Notes: generated by a model not told the origin, from the letters alone. 64,000 nt of DNA from an uncultured Acetatifactor sp. (GCA_910585615.1 CAJUFO010000016.1:5716-69715); one strand, 5' to 3'. Shown: positions 8,937 to 17,918, numbered from the stretch's first letter. Translations and numbers: made by a program.

Positions 8937-8946
8937 CTAATAAGAG

Positions 8947-8975
8947 ATTATACATGCACATCATCCATCTGTCAA
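8947..8975 (-). promoter_or_regulatory. Consensus sigma-A promoter of the NlpC/P60 gene
   Basis: Minus-strand TTGACA (8970-8975), 17-base spacer and TATAAT (8947-8952): both hexamers match the consensus perfectly. The leader to the ATG is about 70 bases. Confidence 0.88.
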
Positions 8976-9028
8976 CCGTTTCCCTGTATTTTTTCAAAAT
9001 TCCTTCCCCCCGGGCGCTCTCCCTCGGT

Positions 9029-10672
9029 TCACGCATCCTCCACGTCCCGCTCCGCCGCGATGACGGCAAAGGCGATGTTGGTGGCGTGATCGGCCACCCT
9101 CTCAAGCCCCGAGGCGATGTCGGAGAACATCATCCCGGCCTCCGGCGTGCATTCTCCCCTGGTCAGGCGCTCCACATGTGCCTGCTGCATAGCCTTCTCC
9201 TTACGGTCCACGCTGTCCTCCAGGGCTATGACCTCCTGCATATGGCTCTCGTCGCTCCTGGCGAACATGTCGATGGAATACCGAATCAGCTTGATGACCA
9301 TGTCCAGCAGCTCTCCCAGCTCCACCTGGGCCTCCCTGCTGATGGCGATACCCGTCTCCTTTCGATGTCTGGCCGCGTCCGCCACGTTCTCCGCATGATC
9401 CCCGATTCTCTCGATGTCGTTCACCACATGGAAGATGGCGCCCAGGCTCTTCAAATCCTCTATGGGCAGAGTGGTCTGGTTGATCTTCACCAGGTAGTCC
9501 GTGATGGCATGGTTCAGAAAGTTGATGTTCTTCTCTACCTCATAGACCTCTTTGATATCCTCCTCGTCCAGCGTGATCAGGGCGTTCATGGCCCGGGTCA
9601 GGTTCTCGCTGGCCAGGGATGCCATGCGGTCAAGCTCCTTGATGACCTCGACCACGGCTGTGGCAGGATTGAAGACGACCTTGTCTCCTATATATTTGAG
9701 CTGGTAGTTCTCCCTGTAATTGACCTTCCTGTCCTCGCCGGGCACGCACAGGCAAGACAGCTTTACGATCCATTTCGAGAACGGGAACAGGATGATGACT
9801 TGGAAAATCTTGATCAGTGTATGGGCGTTCGCCACGAAGCGCCCGTTGTCCGAGGATACAGCCCATATCAGCTTCATCACGGCCTCCTCGGCGGCGAACA
9901 GGATGACATAGAGAATCACCGTGCCGATCACATTGAACCAGAAATGAATCAGCGCGGCCCGCTTAGCGTCTTTTTTGCCCGAGAGGGATGCCAGCAGCGC
10001 GGTGGTGCAGGCCCCGATGTTGCATCCCAGGATGATGTAGAGCGCGATGGAGAGGGACAGGAGGTCCTGATTGGCCAAAAGCAGCACGATGCTGACAGTC
10101 ACAGAGGAGCTCTGGATGACGGTGGTGAGGAGCAGCCCCACCAGCGTGGCCATGAGTGGATTGTGCAGCGACCCGATCATGTTCACTATCTGCGGCTCCT
10201 CCCTCATGCCCGCCATGGAGCTGGACATGGTGCTCAGCCCCAGGAACAGGATGCCGAAGCCTATGATGATGTCCGCAAACTTCTTCACCTTCTCATGCTT
10301 GCAGAACATGGCCACCAATACGCCCGCCAGCAGAAAGACGGGGGCATAGGCGGAAAGGTTGAAGGAAACCAGTTGGGACGTGACTGTGGTGCCGATGTTG
10401 GCACCGAAGATGACTCCAGCCGCCTGATAGAGATTCATCAGTCCGGCGTTGACGAAGCTGACCACCATGGCCGTACAGGCCGATGATGACTGGATGATGG
10501 CGGTGAACACCACGCCCACCACCATGCCCGAGAAGCGGTTGGTGGTAAAGATCTCAAGGATGCGCCTGAGCTTGGCGCCGGCCACCTTTTCTATGGAATC
10601 GCTCATCACGCGCATTCCGAACAGAAAAAGCCCCAGGCCGCCTGCCATTGACAAAATGATATTTGCGTTCAT
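9029..10672 (-). CDS. Na+/phosphate symporter (NptA type) with C-terminal PhoU domains
   Basis: About 547 residues. The N-terminal half has the inverted duplicated Na/Pi-cotransporter repeats, each with a QSS motif (TAIIQSSSACTAMVVSF and TTVIQSSSVTVSIVLLL), within about eight membrane segments. The C-terminal third (about residues 340-540) is soluble, helical and PhoU-like (NDIERIGDHAENVADAA and GLERVADHATNIAFAV), with the acidic E/DxxxDH-type metal sites of PhoU. The protein imports phosphate with sodium; the PhoU part may gate it. The start at 10672 has GGGAG at 8 bases. The gene lies alone between ribF and the hydrolase, and no Pho box was recognised. Confidence 0.93.
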   Translation of the reverse strand: MNANIILSMAGGLGLFLFGMRVMSDSIEKVAGAKLRRILEIFTTNRFSGMVVGVVFTAIIQSSSACTAMVVSFVNAGLMNLYQAAGVIFGANIGTTVTSQLVSFNLSAYAPVFLLAGVLVAMFCKHEKVKKFADIIIGFGILFLGLSTMSSSMAGMREEPQIVNMIGSLHNPLMATLVGLLLTTVIQSSSVTVSIVLLLANQDLLSLSIALYIILGCNIGACTTALLASLSGKKDAKRAALIHFWFNVIGTVILYVILFAAEEAVMKLIWAVSSDNGRFVANAHTLIKIFQVIILFPFSKWIVKLSCLCVPGEDRKVNYRENYQLKYIGDKVVFNPATAVVEVIKELDRMASLASENLTRAMNALITLDEEDIKEVYEVEKNINFLNHAITDYLVKINQTTLPIEDLKSLGAIFHVVNDIERIGDHAENVADAARHRKETGIAISREAQVELGELLDMVIKLIRYSIDMFARSDESHMQEVIALEDSVDRKEKAMQQAHVERLTRGECTPEAGMMFSDIASGLERVADHATNIAFAVIAAERDVEDA

Positions 10673-10771
10673 CTGATTTTCTCCCGAATCGTTTTTATCT
10701 GTCACACTATAACACACACTTCTTAATTTTACGGGAAAAAACAGGAAGTTACAATATATTTCTGCAATATT

Positions 10772-11722
10772 TTACAAATTATTTTGACAGGGTCTATTTT
10801 GAAAGCTCTTTTCGCAGCGTTCCCTGCCAGCGGCGATATCCTCCTGCAGCTGTGCCCGCAGGGCCTCCAGGCCCTGGAACCGCCGCTCCGGCCTGCGGAA
10901 GGCCTGAAGGTATACCTCCACCCGCTCTCCGTAGAGATTCCCGGTAAAATCGTACAGATAGGACTCCACGCCCATGACCCTCTCGTCCGTGACGGTGGGC
11001 TTGTATCCCACATTGCTGATGGCATGGTAGAGCTTCTCCCCACAGCGCACCTGTGAGAAATAGACGCCATTCGGCGGGAGCAGCTTGTCGGCACCCGGCA
11101 GCACGTTCACCGTAGGAAAACCGATGGTCCGCCCCACCTGCCTGCCCCTGACCACCTTCCCGGCGATCATATAGGGCATTCCAAGCATATGCCCCGCGGA
11201 CTCCATGTCGCCCTCCTCCACCTTCGCCCGCACCAGCGTGGAGCTCACCTCCTCACCGTCCATGCGCACCTTATCTATGGTCTTCACCTCAAACCCAAGC
11301 TCCGGCCCCATCCTCTGCAAGAGCGCGGCATCCCCCTCTCCCCTGGCCCCAAAGGACAGATCCGTCCCCGCGGCAAGGAAGCGGGCCTGCAGCTGCCCCG
11401 CAAGGATGTCCCTGGCGAAGGCTTCGGGCGGCGTGGCGGCCGTCACCGCGTTCATGGGGAACTCCACCAGGATATCCACGCCCATTCTGCCGAACAAGAG
11501 GCGCTTTTCCTCTCTGGTGGTCAGCTCCCTGCCGTCAGAACAGCCAAAAAGAACCGCCGGAGGCGGATCGAATGTAAAGACACAGGCGGCAAGGCGGCCC
11601 TTCCGCGACAGGATTTCTTCCAGCAGCCGTCTGTGGCCGATGTGTACCCCGTCAAATTTTCCCAGGGCCACCGCCGTCTCCTGCCCAAGTTGTATATCTG
11701 TCGTACCGGCAATAATCTCCAC
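10772..11722 (-). CDS. ribF: Bifunctional riboflavin kinase/FAD synthetase
   Basis: 316 residues. The N-terminal FAD synthetase domain has the nucleotidyltransferase motif GKFDGVHIGHRRLL (HxGH) and the C-terminal flavokinase domain has GRTIGFPTVNVLP and NGVYFSQVRCG. It converts riboflavin to FMN and FAD. The start codon appears to be GTG (protein begins GTG-GAG-ATT-ATT), 10 bases after the truB stop, so it is translationally near-coupled to truB; the ribosome binding site is weak. Position after truB at the end of the infB operon is common in Firmicutes. No FMN riboswitch is seen. Confidence 0.95.
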   Translation of the reverse strand: MEIIAGTTDIQLGQETAVALGKFDGVHIGHRRLLEEILSRKGRLAACVFTFDPPPAVLFGCSDGRELTTREEKRLLFGRMGVDILVEFPMNAVTAATPPEAFARDILAGQLQARFLAAGTDLSFGARGEGDAALLQRMGPELGFEVKTIDKVRMDGEEVSSTLVRAKVEEGDMESAGHMLGMPYMIAGKVVRGRQVGRTIGFPTVNVLPGADKLLPPNGVYFSQVRCGEKLYHAISNVGYKPTVTDERVMGVESYLYDFTGNLYGERVEVYLQAFRRPERRFQGLEALRAQLQEDIAAGRERCEKSFQNRPCQNNL

Positions 11723-11732
11723 TTTTCTTAAA

Positions 11733-12668
11733 TCACTCTTTCTCCAAAAACATCTTCACGGGCCTGTACCATTTCCTGTCAGGCTCATAGGCATAAATGC
11801 CCGCGAAGCTCCCGTCAGGCCTGTACATCCTCACCCATATGTCTTTGGCGTATACTTCCCCCTCCGCGGTCTGCTGCGGCGCTATGGCATTGCCATTGTC
11901 CAGCAATAAGCAGCTCTCCTGCTTTACATGGAGCGCCGGACAGTCCGCGAACACGCTGTCCACGGGGCGCAAAGCCTGCCTCAGTTTTGCCTGGTCCAGG
12001 CCCGCATGTCCAAGCATATCCTCGTCCTTCCACCGCTGCAGCTCCCCCAGGGTACAGGCATCCTCCAGGGAGAACATTCCCACTCTGGTGCGCCTCAGGC
12101 TCTGCATGGTGCCGCCGCATGCAAGGCGCTCTCCCATATCCGAGCAGAGCGTCCTGATGTAAGTCCCCTTGGAGCAGACCACCCGCATGCGCACCACCGG
12201 GAGGCGGCACTCCAGGATCTCCAGTTCGTATATCTGTACGGGTCTTGCTTTGCGCTCCACTTCTTTTCCGGCCCGGGCCAAGTCGCATAGCTTCTTTCCG
12301 TTCACCTTCAACGCGGAATACATGGGCGGCACCTGCCGGTACTCTCCTACAAAGGAAGCGGCTACGCTCCTGACCTGGCTCTCCTGCACCTCCACAGGGC
12401 ATCTCGCCAGGACCTGCCCGGTCACGTCCTGGGTGTCCGTCTCCACGCCCAGCAGCAGCTCTGCCACATATTCCTTGTCCCTGTCCGCCAGCATGTCGCA
12501 CAGCTTCGTGGCGCTTCCCAGGCAGACGGGCAGCACCCCTGTGGCCATGGGGTCCAATGTCCCCGTGTGGCCGATCTTCCGCTGCCCGCAGATGCCCCGC
12601 ATCTTCGCCACCACATCATGGGAGGTGAAGCCTGGTTCCTTGTCAATGACTATTATCCCGTTCATCAT
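11733..12668 (-). CDS. truB: tRNA pseudouridine-55 synthase
   Basis: 311 residues. The N-terminal motif NGIIVIDKEPGFTSHDVV and the catalytic GHTGTLDPMATGVLP, with the Asp nucleophile, identify TruB, which makes pseudouridine 55 in the T arm of tRNAs. A second family motif is KGTYIRTLCSDMGE. The C-terminus is slightly extended compared with minimal TruB. Its start overlaps the end of nrnA by 26 bases, and ribF follows after 10 bases, so the three are tightly coupled in the ribosome-maturation operon. Confidence 0.96.
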   Translation of the reverse strand: MMNGIIVIDKEPGFTSHDVVAKMRGICGQRKIGHTGTLDPMATGVLPVCLGSATKLCDMLADRDKEYVAELLLGVETDTQDVTGQVLARCPVEVQESQVRSVAASFVGEYRQVPPMYSALKVNGKKLCDLARAGKEVERKARPVQIYELEILECRLPVVRMRVVCSKGTYIRTLCSDMGERLACGGTMQSLRRTRVGMFSLEDACTLGELQRWKDEDMLGHAGLDQAKLRQALRPVDSVFADCPALHVKQESCLLLDNGNAIAPQQTAEGEVYAKDIWVRMYRPDGSFAGIYAYEPDRKWYRPVKMFLEKE

Positions 12669-13632
12669 GCTCCGCTTCCCACTTCTTCAACGCTTTTTCT
12701 ATATGTAGGGAGAGATTGTTCACACAGTCGTGGAAAGTGCCCGTCATGTTGCAGCCCGCGGCTTTGGTATGCCCTCCGCCGCCGAAGTACGCCGCCACCT
12801 CCGCCACGTCCACCTTCTCGCTGGAGCGCATGCTCACCTTGTACTCCATGGTGCCTGTCTCGTACATGAAGATGGCGCAGTCTATGCCCTCGATATTGCG
12901 CAGCTGGTTCACGATGCCGTCCAGGTCTTTCGGCCCTACATTGTAGAACTCCATGGTCTTCTTATCGATGGCGCTCACGATACAGCTCCCGCCCAGGAAC
13001 CGGATGCTCTCCATCAGGGCCCTGCCCATGACCTGGGCCTGGATATAGGTCTTCTGGTAAAAGGTCTCCAGTATCAGGTTCGGGAAGTCAAATCCGAACG
13101 CGATCAGCTTCGCCCCCTTCTCCAGGGTCTCCGGCGAAGTGTTGGAATACTGGAACACTCCCGTGTCATGGATGATGCCCACATACAGGGCCATTGCCAT
13201 ATCCTTGTCCAGTTGTCCCTCATCCATCAAATCGAAAATCAGCTCACAGGTGGAGCCCATCTCGGGCCTGATTACATTGATCTGTCCACCGCCGGGGTTG
13301 CTGACATGGTGGTCTATATTGATCGTCTTCCCCGCGGCCCTGAAATATTTCTCCGCGCCTCCCAGCCTGTCCGTGGAGGTGTCAAGCACAAAAAACACGT
13401 CAAAGGCAGGTTCCTCAGGGAAATCGGAGTCGATTTCCCCAAAGCCCTTAATGTCCTTAAAAATATCCGCAGGCTTTTCCAGAAACACTTTGGTCTCCGC
13501 CGCAGGCAGGCATTTCACCAGATACTGCCACAGCCCCAGACACGCGCCCAGACAATCCCCGTCCGGCCTTACATGCCCGGCAATGCCGATTCGTTTCGCT
13601 TCCCTGCATTCTTCCAATAAATTCAGATTCAT
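12643..13632 (-). CDS. nrnA: Bifunctional oligoribonuclease / pAp phosphatase (DHH-DHHA1)
   Basis: 329 residues. The DHH phosphoesterase motifs are visible: IGIAGHVRPDGDCLG, FFVLDTSTDRLG and the INIDHHVSN signature, followed by the DHHA1 domain ending in FGGGGHTKAAGCNMTG. NrnA degrades nanoRNA and 3'-phosphoadenosine 5'-phosphate using manganese. In the first motif the usual DADG/DPDG is RPDGD, still within family variation. It lies between rbfA and truB, the standard Firmicutes position. Confidence 0.94.
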   Translation of the reverse strand: MNLNLLEECREAKRIGIAGHVRPDGDCLGACLGLWQYLVKCLPAAETKVFLEKPADIFKDIKGFGEIDSDFPEEPAFDVFFVLDTSTDRLGGAEKYFRAAGKTINIDHHVSNPGGGQINVIRPEMGSTCELIFDLMDEGQLDKDMAMALYVGIIHDTGVFQYSNTSPETLEKGAKLIAFGFDFPNLILETFYQKTYIQAQVMGRALMESIRFLGGSCIVSAIDKKTMEFYNVGPKDLDGIVNQLRNIEGIDCAIFMYETGTMEYKVSMRSSEKVDVAEVAAYFGGGGHTKAAGCNMTGTFHDCVNNLSLHIEKALKKWEAEHDERDNSH

Positions 13633-13664
13633 CTGCCCTCATTCCTTTTCATCCGGGCCTTCGC

Positions 13665-14087
13665 CTAAAGCTCCAGATCCTCCTCAGGCTCTTCCCCGTC
13701 CGCATCCTCCTCGCGGTCCTTCGCATTCTCATCATCCTGCGCGATGACCTCGTCGATTCTGCGCGACATATTGACCCCATACTCGATTGACTGATCCATG
13801 ATAAAGGTAATCTCCGGCGTGTTGCGCAGATTGATTTCCCGGGCCAGCTTGTTCCGCATGAACCCCACCGCGCTCCGCAGTCCCTCCAGGGTAGACTTCC
13901 TTACCTCCTCACTCCCAAGCACGCTAATCCATGCCTTGCAGCTCTTTAAATCCGGAGCCACCTCCACGGACACCACGCTTGTCCACGGGCTGATTCGGGG
14001 ATCCTTAATCTCTCCCCGGATTGTCTCCGCCAGCACGCGCTGTACCTCCCCGTTGATACGGGTATTCTTTACACTGTTCTTTCTCAT
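13665..14087 (-). CDS. rbfA: 30S ribosome-binding factor A
   Basis: 140 residues; the KH-like core (RINGEVQRVLAETIRGEIKDPRI, then VEVAPDLKSCKAWISVLG) is RbfA, which matures the 5' end of 16S rRNA and helps in cold growth. The C-terminal 20 residues are strongly acidic (DREEDADGEEPEEDLEL), beyond the folded core. The ATG is preceded by GAGGGG, which lies immediately beside the left end of a dispersed 93-nt repeat. It is separated from infB by a 200-base gap holding that repeat and a strong hairpin. Confidence 0.95.
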   Translation of the reverse strand: MRKNSVKNTRINGEVQRVLAETIRGEIKDPRISPWTSVVSVEVAPDLKSCKAWISVLGSEEVRKSTLEGLRSAVGFMRNKLAREINLRNTPEITFIMDQSIEYGVNMSRRIDEVIAQDDENAKDREEDADGEEPEEDLEL

Positions 14088-14102
14088 TTACACAAACCCC
14101 TC

Positions 14103-14196
14103 TATATAAACGGCATTTAATTCTCGCCAGCCTCATAGCACAGCAAGTCATGCCGTTTATCCGGTTTTTGAGCAGGATTTTATTGCTACACATATA
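14103..14196 (+). repeat. Dispersed structured repeat, copy A
   Basis: First of three copies (others at 46250-46342 and 61255-61347) sharing about nine of ten bases by eye. Each starts TATATAAACGGCAT, contains a perfect ATAAACGGCAT/ATGCCGTTTAT inverted repeat separated by about 32 bases, continues CCGGTTTT and ends near CATATA. This copy sits between infB and rbfA, reads opposite to their transcription and abuts the rbfA ribosome binding site. No coding function; the family looks like a REP/MITE-type or structured-RNA element. Confidence 0.85.
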
Positions 14197-14238
14197 AACC
14201 GATACGGCTTCCCGGACAAATGTCCCGCCGAGGTCTTG

Positions 14239-14275
14239 TTCTGCTAAGGCAGGGTACTCTCCTGCCTTAGCAGAA
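14239..14275. other. Perfect 15-bp hairpin between infB and rbfA
   Basis: Arms TTCTGCTAAGGCAGG (14239-14253) and CCTGCCTTAGCAGAA (14261-14275) flank a 7-base loop, 12 bases past the infB stop. There is no T run, so it is more likely an RNA-processing or stability hairpin, or a partial terminator, inside the operon than a full terminator. Confidence 0.6.
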
Positions 14276-14287
14276 CTCCTCAGTGCG

Positions 14288-17200
14288 CTACCGTGGCACT
14301 TCCACCATGATATATGCCTCCACCATATCCAGCTCCTGAATCTGATCGAAGCCCTCGAACACAAGTCCGCACTCGAAGCCTTCCTTCACTTCCTTCACAT
14401 CGTCCTTGAAGCGCTTCAGCGAAGCCAGCGCGCCCTCGTAAATCTGCTCTCCCTCTCTTCTGATGCGAATCTTGCAGCCTCTCTGGAAGATGCCGTCCAT
14501 CACATAGGAACCGGCGATATTTCCCACCTGGGAAGCCTTGAAGATCTGCCTGATCTCCGCATGGCCAATCACCTTCTCCTCGAAGACAGGATCCAGCATG
14601 CCCTTCATAGCGGCCTCCACGTCCTCAATCGCCTTGTAGATGACTTTGTACAGCCTTACGTCCACGCCTTCGCGCTCCGCCGTATTCTTGGCGGTGCTGT
14701 CCGGCCTTACATTGAAGCCGATGATGATGGCGTTGGAAGCGCTGGCCAGGGTCACGTCGGACTCGTTGATCGCGCCTACGCCGCCATGGATGCATTTGAC
14801 CACAACCTCGTCGTTGGACAGCTTCAGCAGGGACTGGCGCACAGCCTCCACGCTGCCCTGTACATCCGCCTTGACAATCAGGTTCAGCTCCTTCAGATTG
14901 CCCTCCTTAATCTGGGAGAACAGGTCGTCCAGGGACATCTTCGCCTTGGTCTCCTCCAGCTTCTTCTCCTTGTTCTGGGCCAGGTAGGTCTCCGCGTAGG
15001 ACTTGGCCGTCTTGTCATTCTCATGGGCCAGGAAGACCTCTCCTGCGCTGGGCACATCGGAGAGTCCCAGAATCTCCACGGGCATGGACGGCGTAGCCAC
15101 CTTCACTCTTCTGCCCTTGTCGTCAATCATGGCCCTGACCTTGCCGTAGCAGGCCCCTGCGGAGATGAAGTCTCCCACGTGGAGCGTGCCTTTCTGCACC
15201 AGCACCGTAGCCACGGGCCCTCTGCCCTTGTCCAGCTCTGCCTCGATGACCAGGCCTCTCGCCCGCCTGTCCGGGTTCGCCTTGAGCTCCATGATGTCTG
15301 CCGTCAGCAGGATGGTCTCCAGGAGATCCTGGATGCCTTCTCCTGTCTTGGCCGAAACAGGGACGAATTCCGTATTGCCGCCCCAGTCAGTTGCGACTAA
15401 TTCATATTCCGTCAGCTCCTGCTTCACCCGCTCGATGTTGGCAGAGGGCTTATCAATCTTGTTCACAGCCACCAAGATCTCGATGCCTGCCGCCTTGGCA
15501 TGGCTGATGGCCTCCACGGTCTGGGGCATCACGCCGTCATCCGCCGCCACCACCAAAATCGCGATGTCCGTAGCGTTGGCACCGCGCATACGCATGGCGG
15601 TGAACGCCTCATGTCCGGGCGTATCCAGGAACGTAATCTTGCGCCCGTCCACATCTACAGTATACGCGCCGATGTGCTGTGTGATACCTCCGGCTTCCTT
15701 GTCGATGACATGGGTCTTGCGGATGGTGTCCAAGAGCGATGTCTTGCCGTGGTCTACATGGCCCATGACGCAGATGACAGGCGGCCTCTCCTGCATGGAG
15801 GCCTCGTCCTCCTCTTCCTCCTTTAAGAGCTCCTCGATGACGTCTACCTTGACCTCCCGCTCGCAGAGGATGTCGTACTCCATGGCGATGTTCTCTGCGT
15901 CCTCGTAAGAAATCTCCTGGTTCACCGTAACGATTTTGCCCTCCAGGAACAACTTCTTCACAATCGCGGCGGGCTGTACCTTCATCTTCTCCGCAAATTC
16001 CTTGATGGTTATTCTCTCCGGCAGGGTAATCACCTTGATGACCTCCTCTGCCGCTTCTTCCTTCTTCTTCTCGGGCCGGATGAACCTGCCGGGCTTGTTC
16101 CTTACTGCCTCGTCCTCTTCGTAGATATGGTCCTTCTTGGAGCGCTTTCCCTTCTCCTGGCTGTTGGCGCGCCTCTTTTCTTCCTCGCGCTTCTTCTCCA
16201 TATCCTTGCCCGGAGCTTCTCCTCCAAAGCTCTTAGGTTTATTATCTCTGAATCCAGCTCCCTGTCCCGGACCGCCTCTACCGTCACGCGGGCTACCGTT
16301 AAAGCCACGGTTACCCCCCGGACCAGCGCCCGGGCCGCGGCGATCGCCCATACCAGTGCCAGCACCCGGCCGGCCGCCTCTCTGAAAGCTGTTCTGCCTG
16401 TCTCCCTGTGGTCTGCCATTCTGGCCTCCTCTTGACTGGAACTGTCCGCGCTCTCCCTGGGGCCTGCCGCCCTGGCCGCCGCTTCTGGTTCCCTGTCCGT
16501 CCCGGTAGCCCCGGTTGTCGCGGCCGCGGTTGTCCTGGGACTGGCCGTCCTGGCCGCGGCTGCCCTGGAAACGGCCGTCCCTTGCAGGCCTATCCTGTCC
16601 GCTTCCGCCATTCTGGTATCTGCCGCCCTGGGCGCGCTCCCCCTGGAACCTGTCGCCCTGAGGCCTGCCTCCCTGACCACGTTCCTGTCGTCTCTCTCCC
16701 TGGGAACGTTCCCCCTGGGGCCTGTCGCCCTGGGGACGCTGGGTCTGAATCCGTTCTGCCTGGGGACGCTCCTCCTGGCGCCTCTCGGCCTGCTGAGGCC
16801 TTTCGCTCTGCACCCTGTCGCTCTGGGGACGCTCGTTCAGTACCGCTTCGCTCTGGGGACTCTCTTCTGTAGGTTTCTGTACCGGCGCCTTCTGCTCCGC
16901 CGCCTCCCGCACCGGCGCCGCCTGCGGTTTACGGTTCTCTGCCTGTTCAGGACGGGGCTTTGGCTGCATGGGCTTCGGGGGCACCATCTGTACGGAGGGC
17001 GTAGGCGACGGCGGCGTCAGCGGCTTAATCGGGCGCACCGGTGCCTGTGCCTTGGACCTGCGGTCGTTTCCGCGGCCGCCCTGGTTCCTCCCCTGACCGC
17101 CCTGACCGTTCTGGCCTCCCTGGCGCCTAGCGTTTCCGCCTCCCTGTCCCTGCTGGGCGGGGCGCTGGCTCTGCTGGGTGGGGCGCTGACCCTGCATCCT

Positions 17201-17569
17201 TGAATTCTGGGGGTTGTTCACGACGATAATCGTCTTCTTCTTTTTCGGTGCACCGTTTGCCTGTGCATCCGCCGCCTTTACAGGCTTCGCTTTCTCCTTT
17301 TCAGGGGACTTGGCTGTCTCTTCTTTTACCATTTCTGCCGTCTCTTTTTTCACCATTTCTTCCTTCGCTGTTTCCTTTTTTTTCGGCGCCTCTCCCGGCG
17401 CGTTCTTTACTCCCTTTCCGAACGCGCCGCGCACCAGCCGTATGGCATCTTCGTCAATAGAGCTCTGCGCGGCTTTCGCTTCGATTCCCTTTCCCTGCAA
17501 AAAACCTATTATGTCCTTGCTCTGCACCTCTAGCTCCTTTGCAAGTTCATGTACCTTTATTTTCGCCAT
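14288..17569 (-). CDS. infB: Translation initiation factor IF-2
   Basis: About 1,093 residues, longer than the usual 700-900. Order: IF2_N domain (1-55), a Lys/Glu/Ala stretch, a very long low-complexity linker (about 120-470) of Gly, Arg, Gln and Pro with recurring RPQGDR/RPQGER units, a second IF2_N (about 525-575), GTPase domain (G1 GHVDHGKTS at about 602; DTPGHEA; NKIDKPSA), then the C-terminal domains binding fMet-tRNA. IF-2 places initiator tRNA on the 30S subunit and drives subunit joining. The ATG at 17569 has GGAGGG close upstream; the longer in-frame start has none. It overlaps ylxQ by 23 bases. Confidence 0.97.
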   Translation of the reverse strand: MAKIKVHELAKELEVQSKDIIGFLQGKGIEAKAAQSSIDEDAIRLVRGAFGKGVKNAPGEAPKKKETAKEEMVKKETAEMVKEETAKSPEKEKAKPVKAADAQANGAPKKKKTIIVVNNPQNSRMQGQRPTQQSQRPAQQGQGGGNARRQGGQNGQGGQGRNQGGRGNDRRSKAQAPVRPIKPLTPPSPTPSVQMVPPKPMQPKPRPEQAENRKPQAAPVREAAEQKAPVQKPTEESPQSEAVLNERPQSDRVQSERPQQAERRQEERPQAERIQTQRPQGDRPQGERSQGERRQERGQGGRPQGDRFQGERAQGGRYQNGGSGQDRPARDGRFQGSRGQDGQSQDNRGRDNRGYRDGQGTRSGGQGGRPQGERGQFQSRGGQNGRPQGDRQNSFQRGGRPGAGTGMGDRRGPGAGPGGNRGFNGSPRDGRGGPGQGAGFRDNKPKSFGGEAPGKDMEKKREEEKRRANSQEKGKRSKKDHIYEEDEAVRNKPGRFIRPEKKKEEAAEEVIKVITLPERITIKEFAEKMKVQPAAIVKKLFLEGKIVTVNQEISYEDAENIAMEYDILCEREVKVDVIEELLKEEEEDEASMQERPPVICVMGHVDHGKTSLLDTIRKTHVIDKEAGGITQHIGAYTVDVDGRKITFLDTPGHEAFTAMRMRGANATDIAILVVAADDGVMPQTVEAISHAKAAGIEILVAVNKIDKPSANIERVKQELTEYELVATDWGGNTEFVPVSAKTGEGIQDLLETILLTADIMELKANPDRRARGLVIEAELDKGRGPVATVLVQKGTLHVGDFISAGACYGKVRAMIDDKGRRVKVATPSMPVEILGLSDVPSAGEVFLAHENDKTAKSYAETYLAQNKEKKLEETKAKMSLDDLFSQIKEGNLKELNLIVKADVQGSVEAVRQSLLKLSNDEVVVKCIHGGVGAINESDVTLASASNAIIIGFNVRPDSTAKNTAEREGVDVRLYKVIYKAIEDVEAAMKGMLDPVFEEKVIGHAEIRQIFKASQVGNIAGSYVMDGIFQRGCKIRIRREGEQIYEGALASLKRFKDDVKEVKEGFECGLVFEGFDQIQELDMVEAYIMVEVPR

Positions 17570-17918
17570 GCTTCCCTCCGTTTCCGCCTCCATCGGCCGT
17601 CTGTCTTTCTTTCAGTTGTCTGCTTATCAAATCCGCTAATCCCGCATCGCACACGCCCAGCGACGACCGGAAGTCTTTCCCGATAGCCCTTCCCAGCTCT
17701 TCCTTCGTCCCGTAGAGCTCCACCGGGACGCCGTAATAAGAGCACTTATCGGTGAACAGCTTCCTGGTATTGCCCGACGCATCCTCCGCAACGATCACCA
17801 GCATAGCGGAGCCATTCCTGATTGCATCCAGTGTCTGAAATTCACCGCTGACTAGATTGCGTCCTTTCATGGCGATTCCCAAAAGCGATAATATCCTATT
17901 CTGCTTCAAGCTTTTCAA
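17547..17918 (-). CDS. ylxQ: YlxQ, L7Ae-family putative RNA-binding protein
   Basis: About 123 residues with an L7Ae/L30e fold: ILSLLGIAMKGRNLVSGEF, AMLVIVAEDASGNTRKLF and the end LADLISRQ. The family binds kink-turn RNAs; YlxQ itself has no settled function. No ATG is available. The TTG at 17918 is nearly on top of the GAGGGGGAG box, while a second TTG at 17909 lies about 10 bases from it, so the shorter form is plausible. It overlaps the end of ylxR and the start of infB in the conserved nusA-ylxR-ylxQ-infB cluster. Confidence 0.88.
   Translation of the reverse strand: MKSLKQNRILSLLGIAMKGRNLVSGEFQTLDAIRNGSAMLVIVAEDASGNTRKLFTDKCSYYGVPVELYGTKEELGRAIGKDFRSSLGVCDAGLADLISRQLKERQTADGGGNGGKHGENKGT

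Noticed and set aside
10673..10771. Promoter and Pho box for the Na/phosphate symporter
   Set aside because: A TATAGT-like -10 is present, but no acceptable -35 or Pho box repeat could be supported.
14005..14364. Apparently shared small protein (similar peptide also at 61299-61535)
   Set aside because: The resemblance comes only from translating two copies of the 93-nt repeat; there is no ribosome site.
16400..17200. CRISPR-like or tandem DNA repeats
   Set aside because: The short recurring units are codons for the Gly/Arg/Gln/Pro linker of IF-2, without regular spacers.
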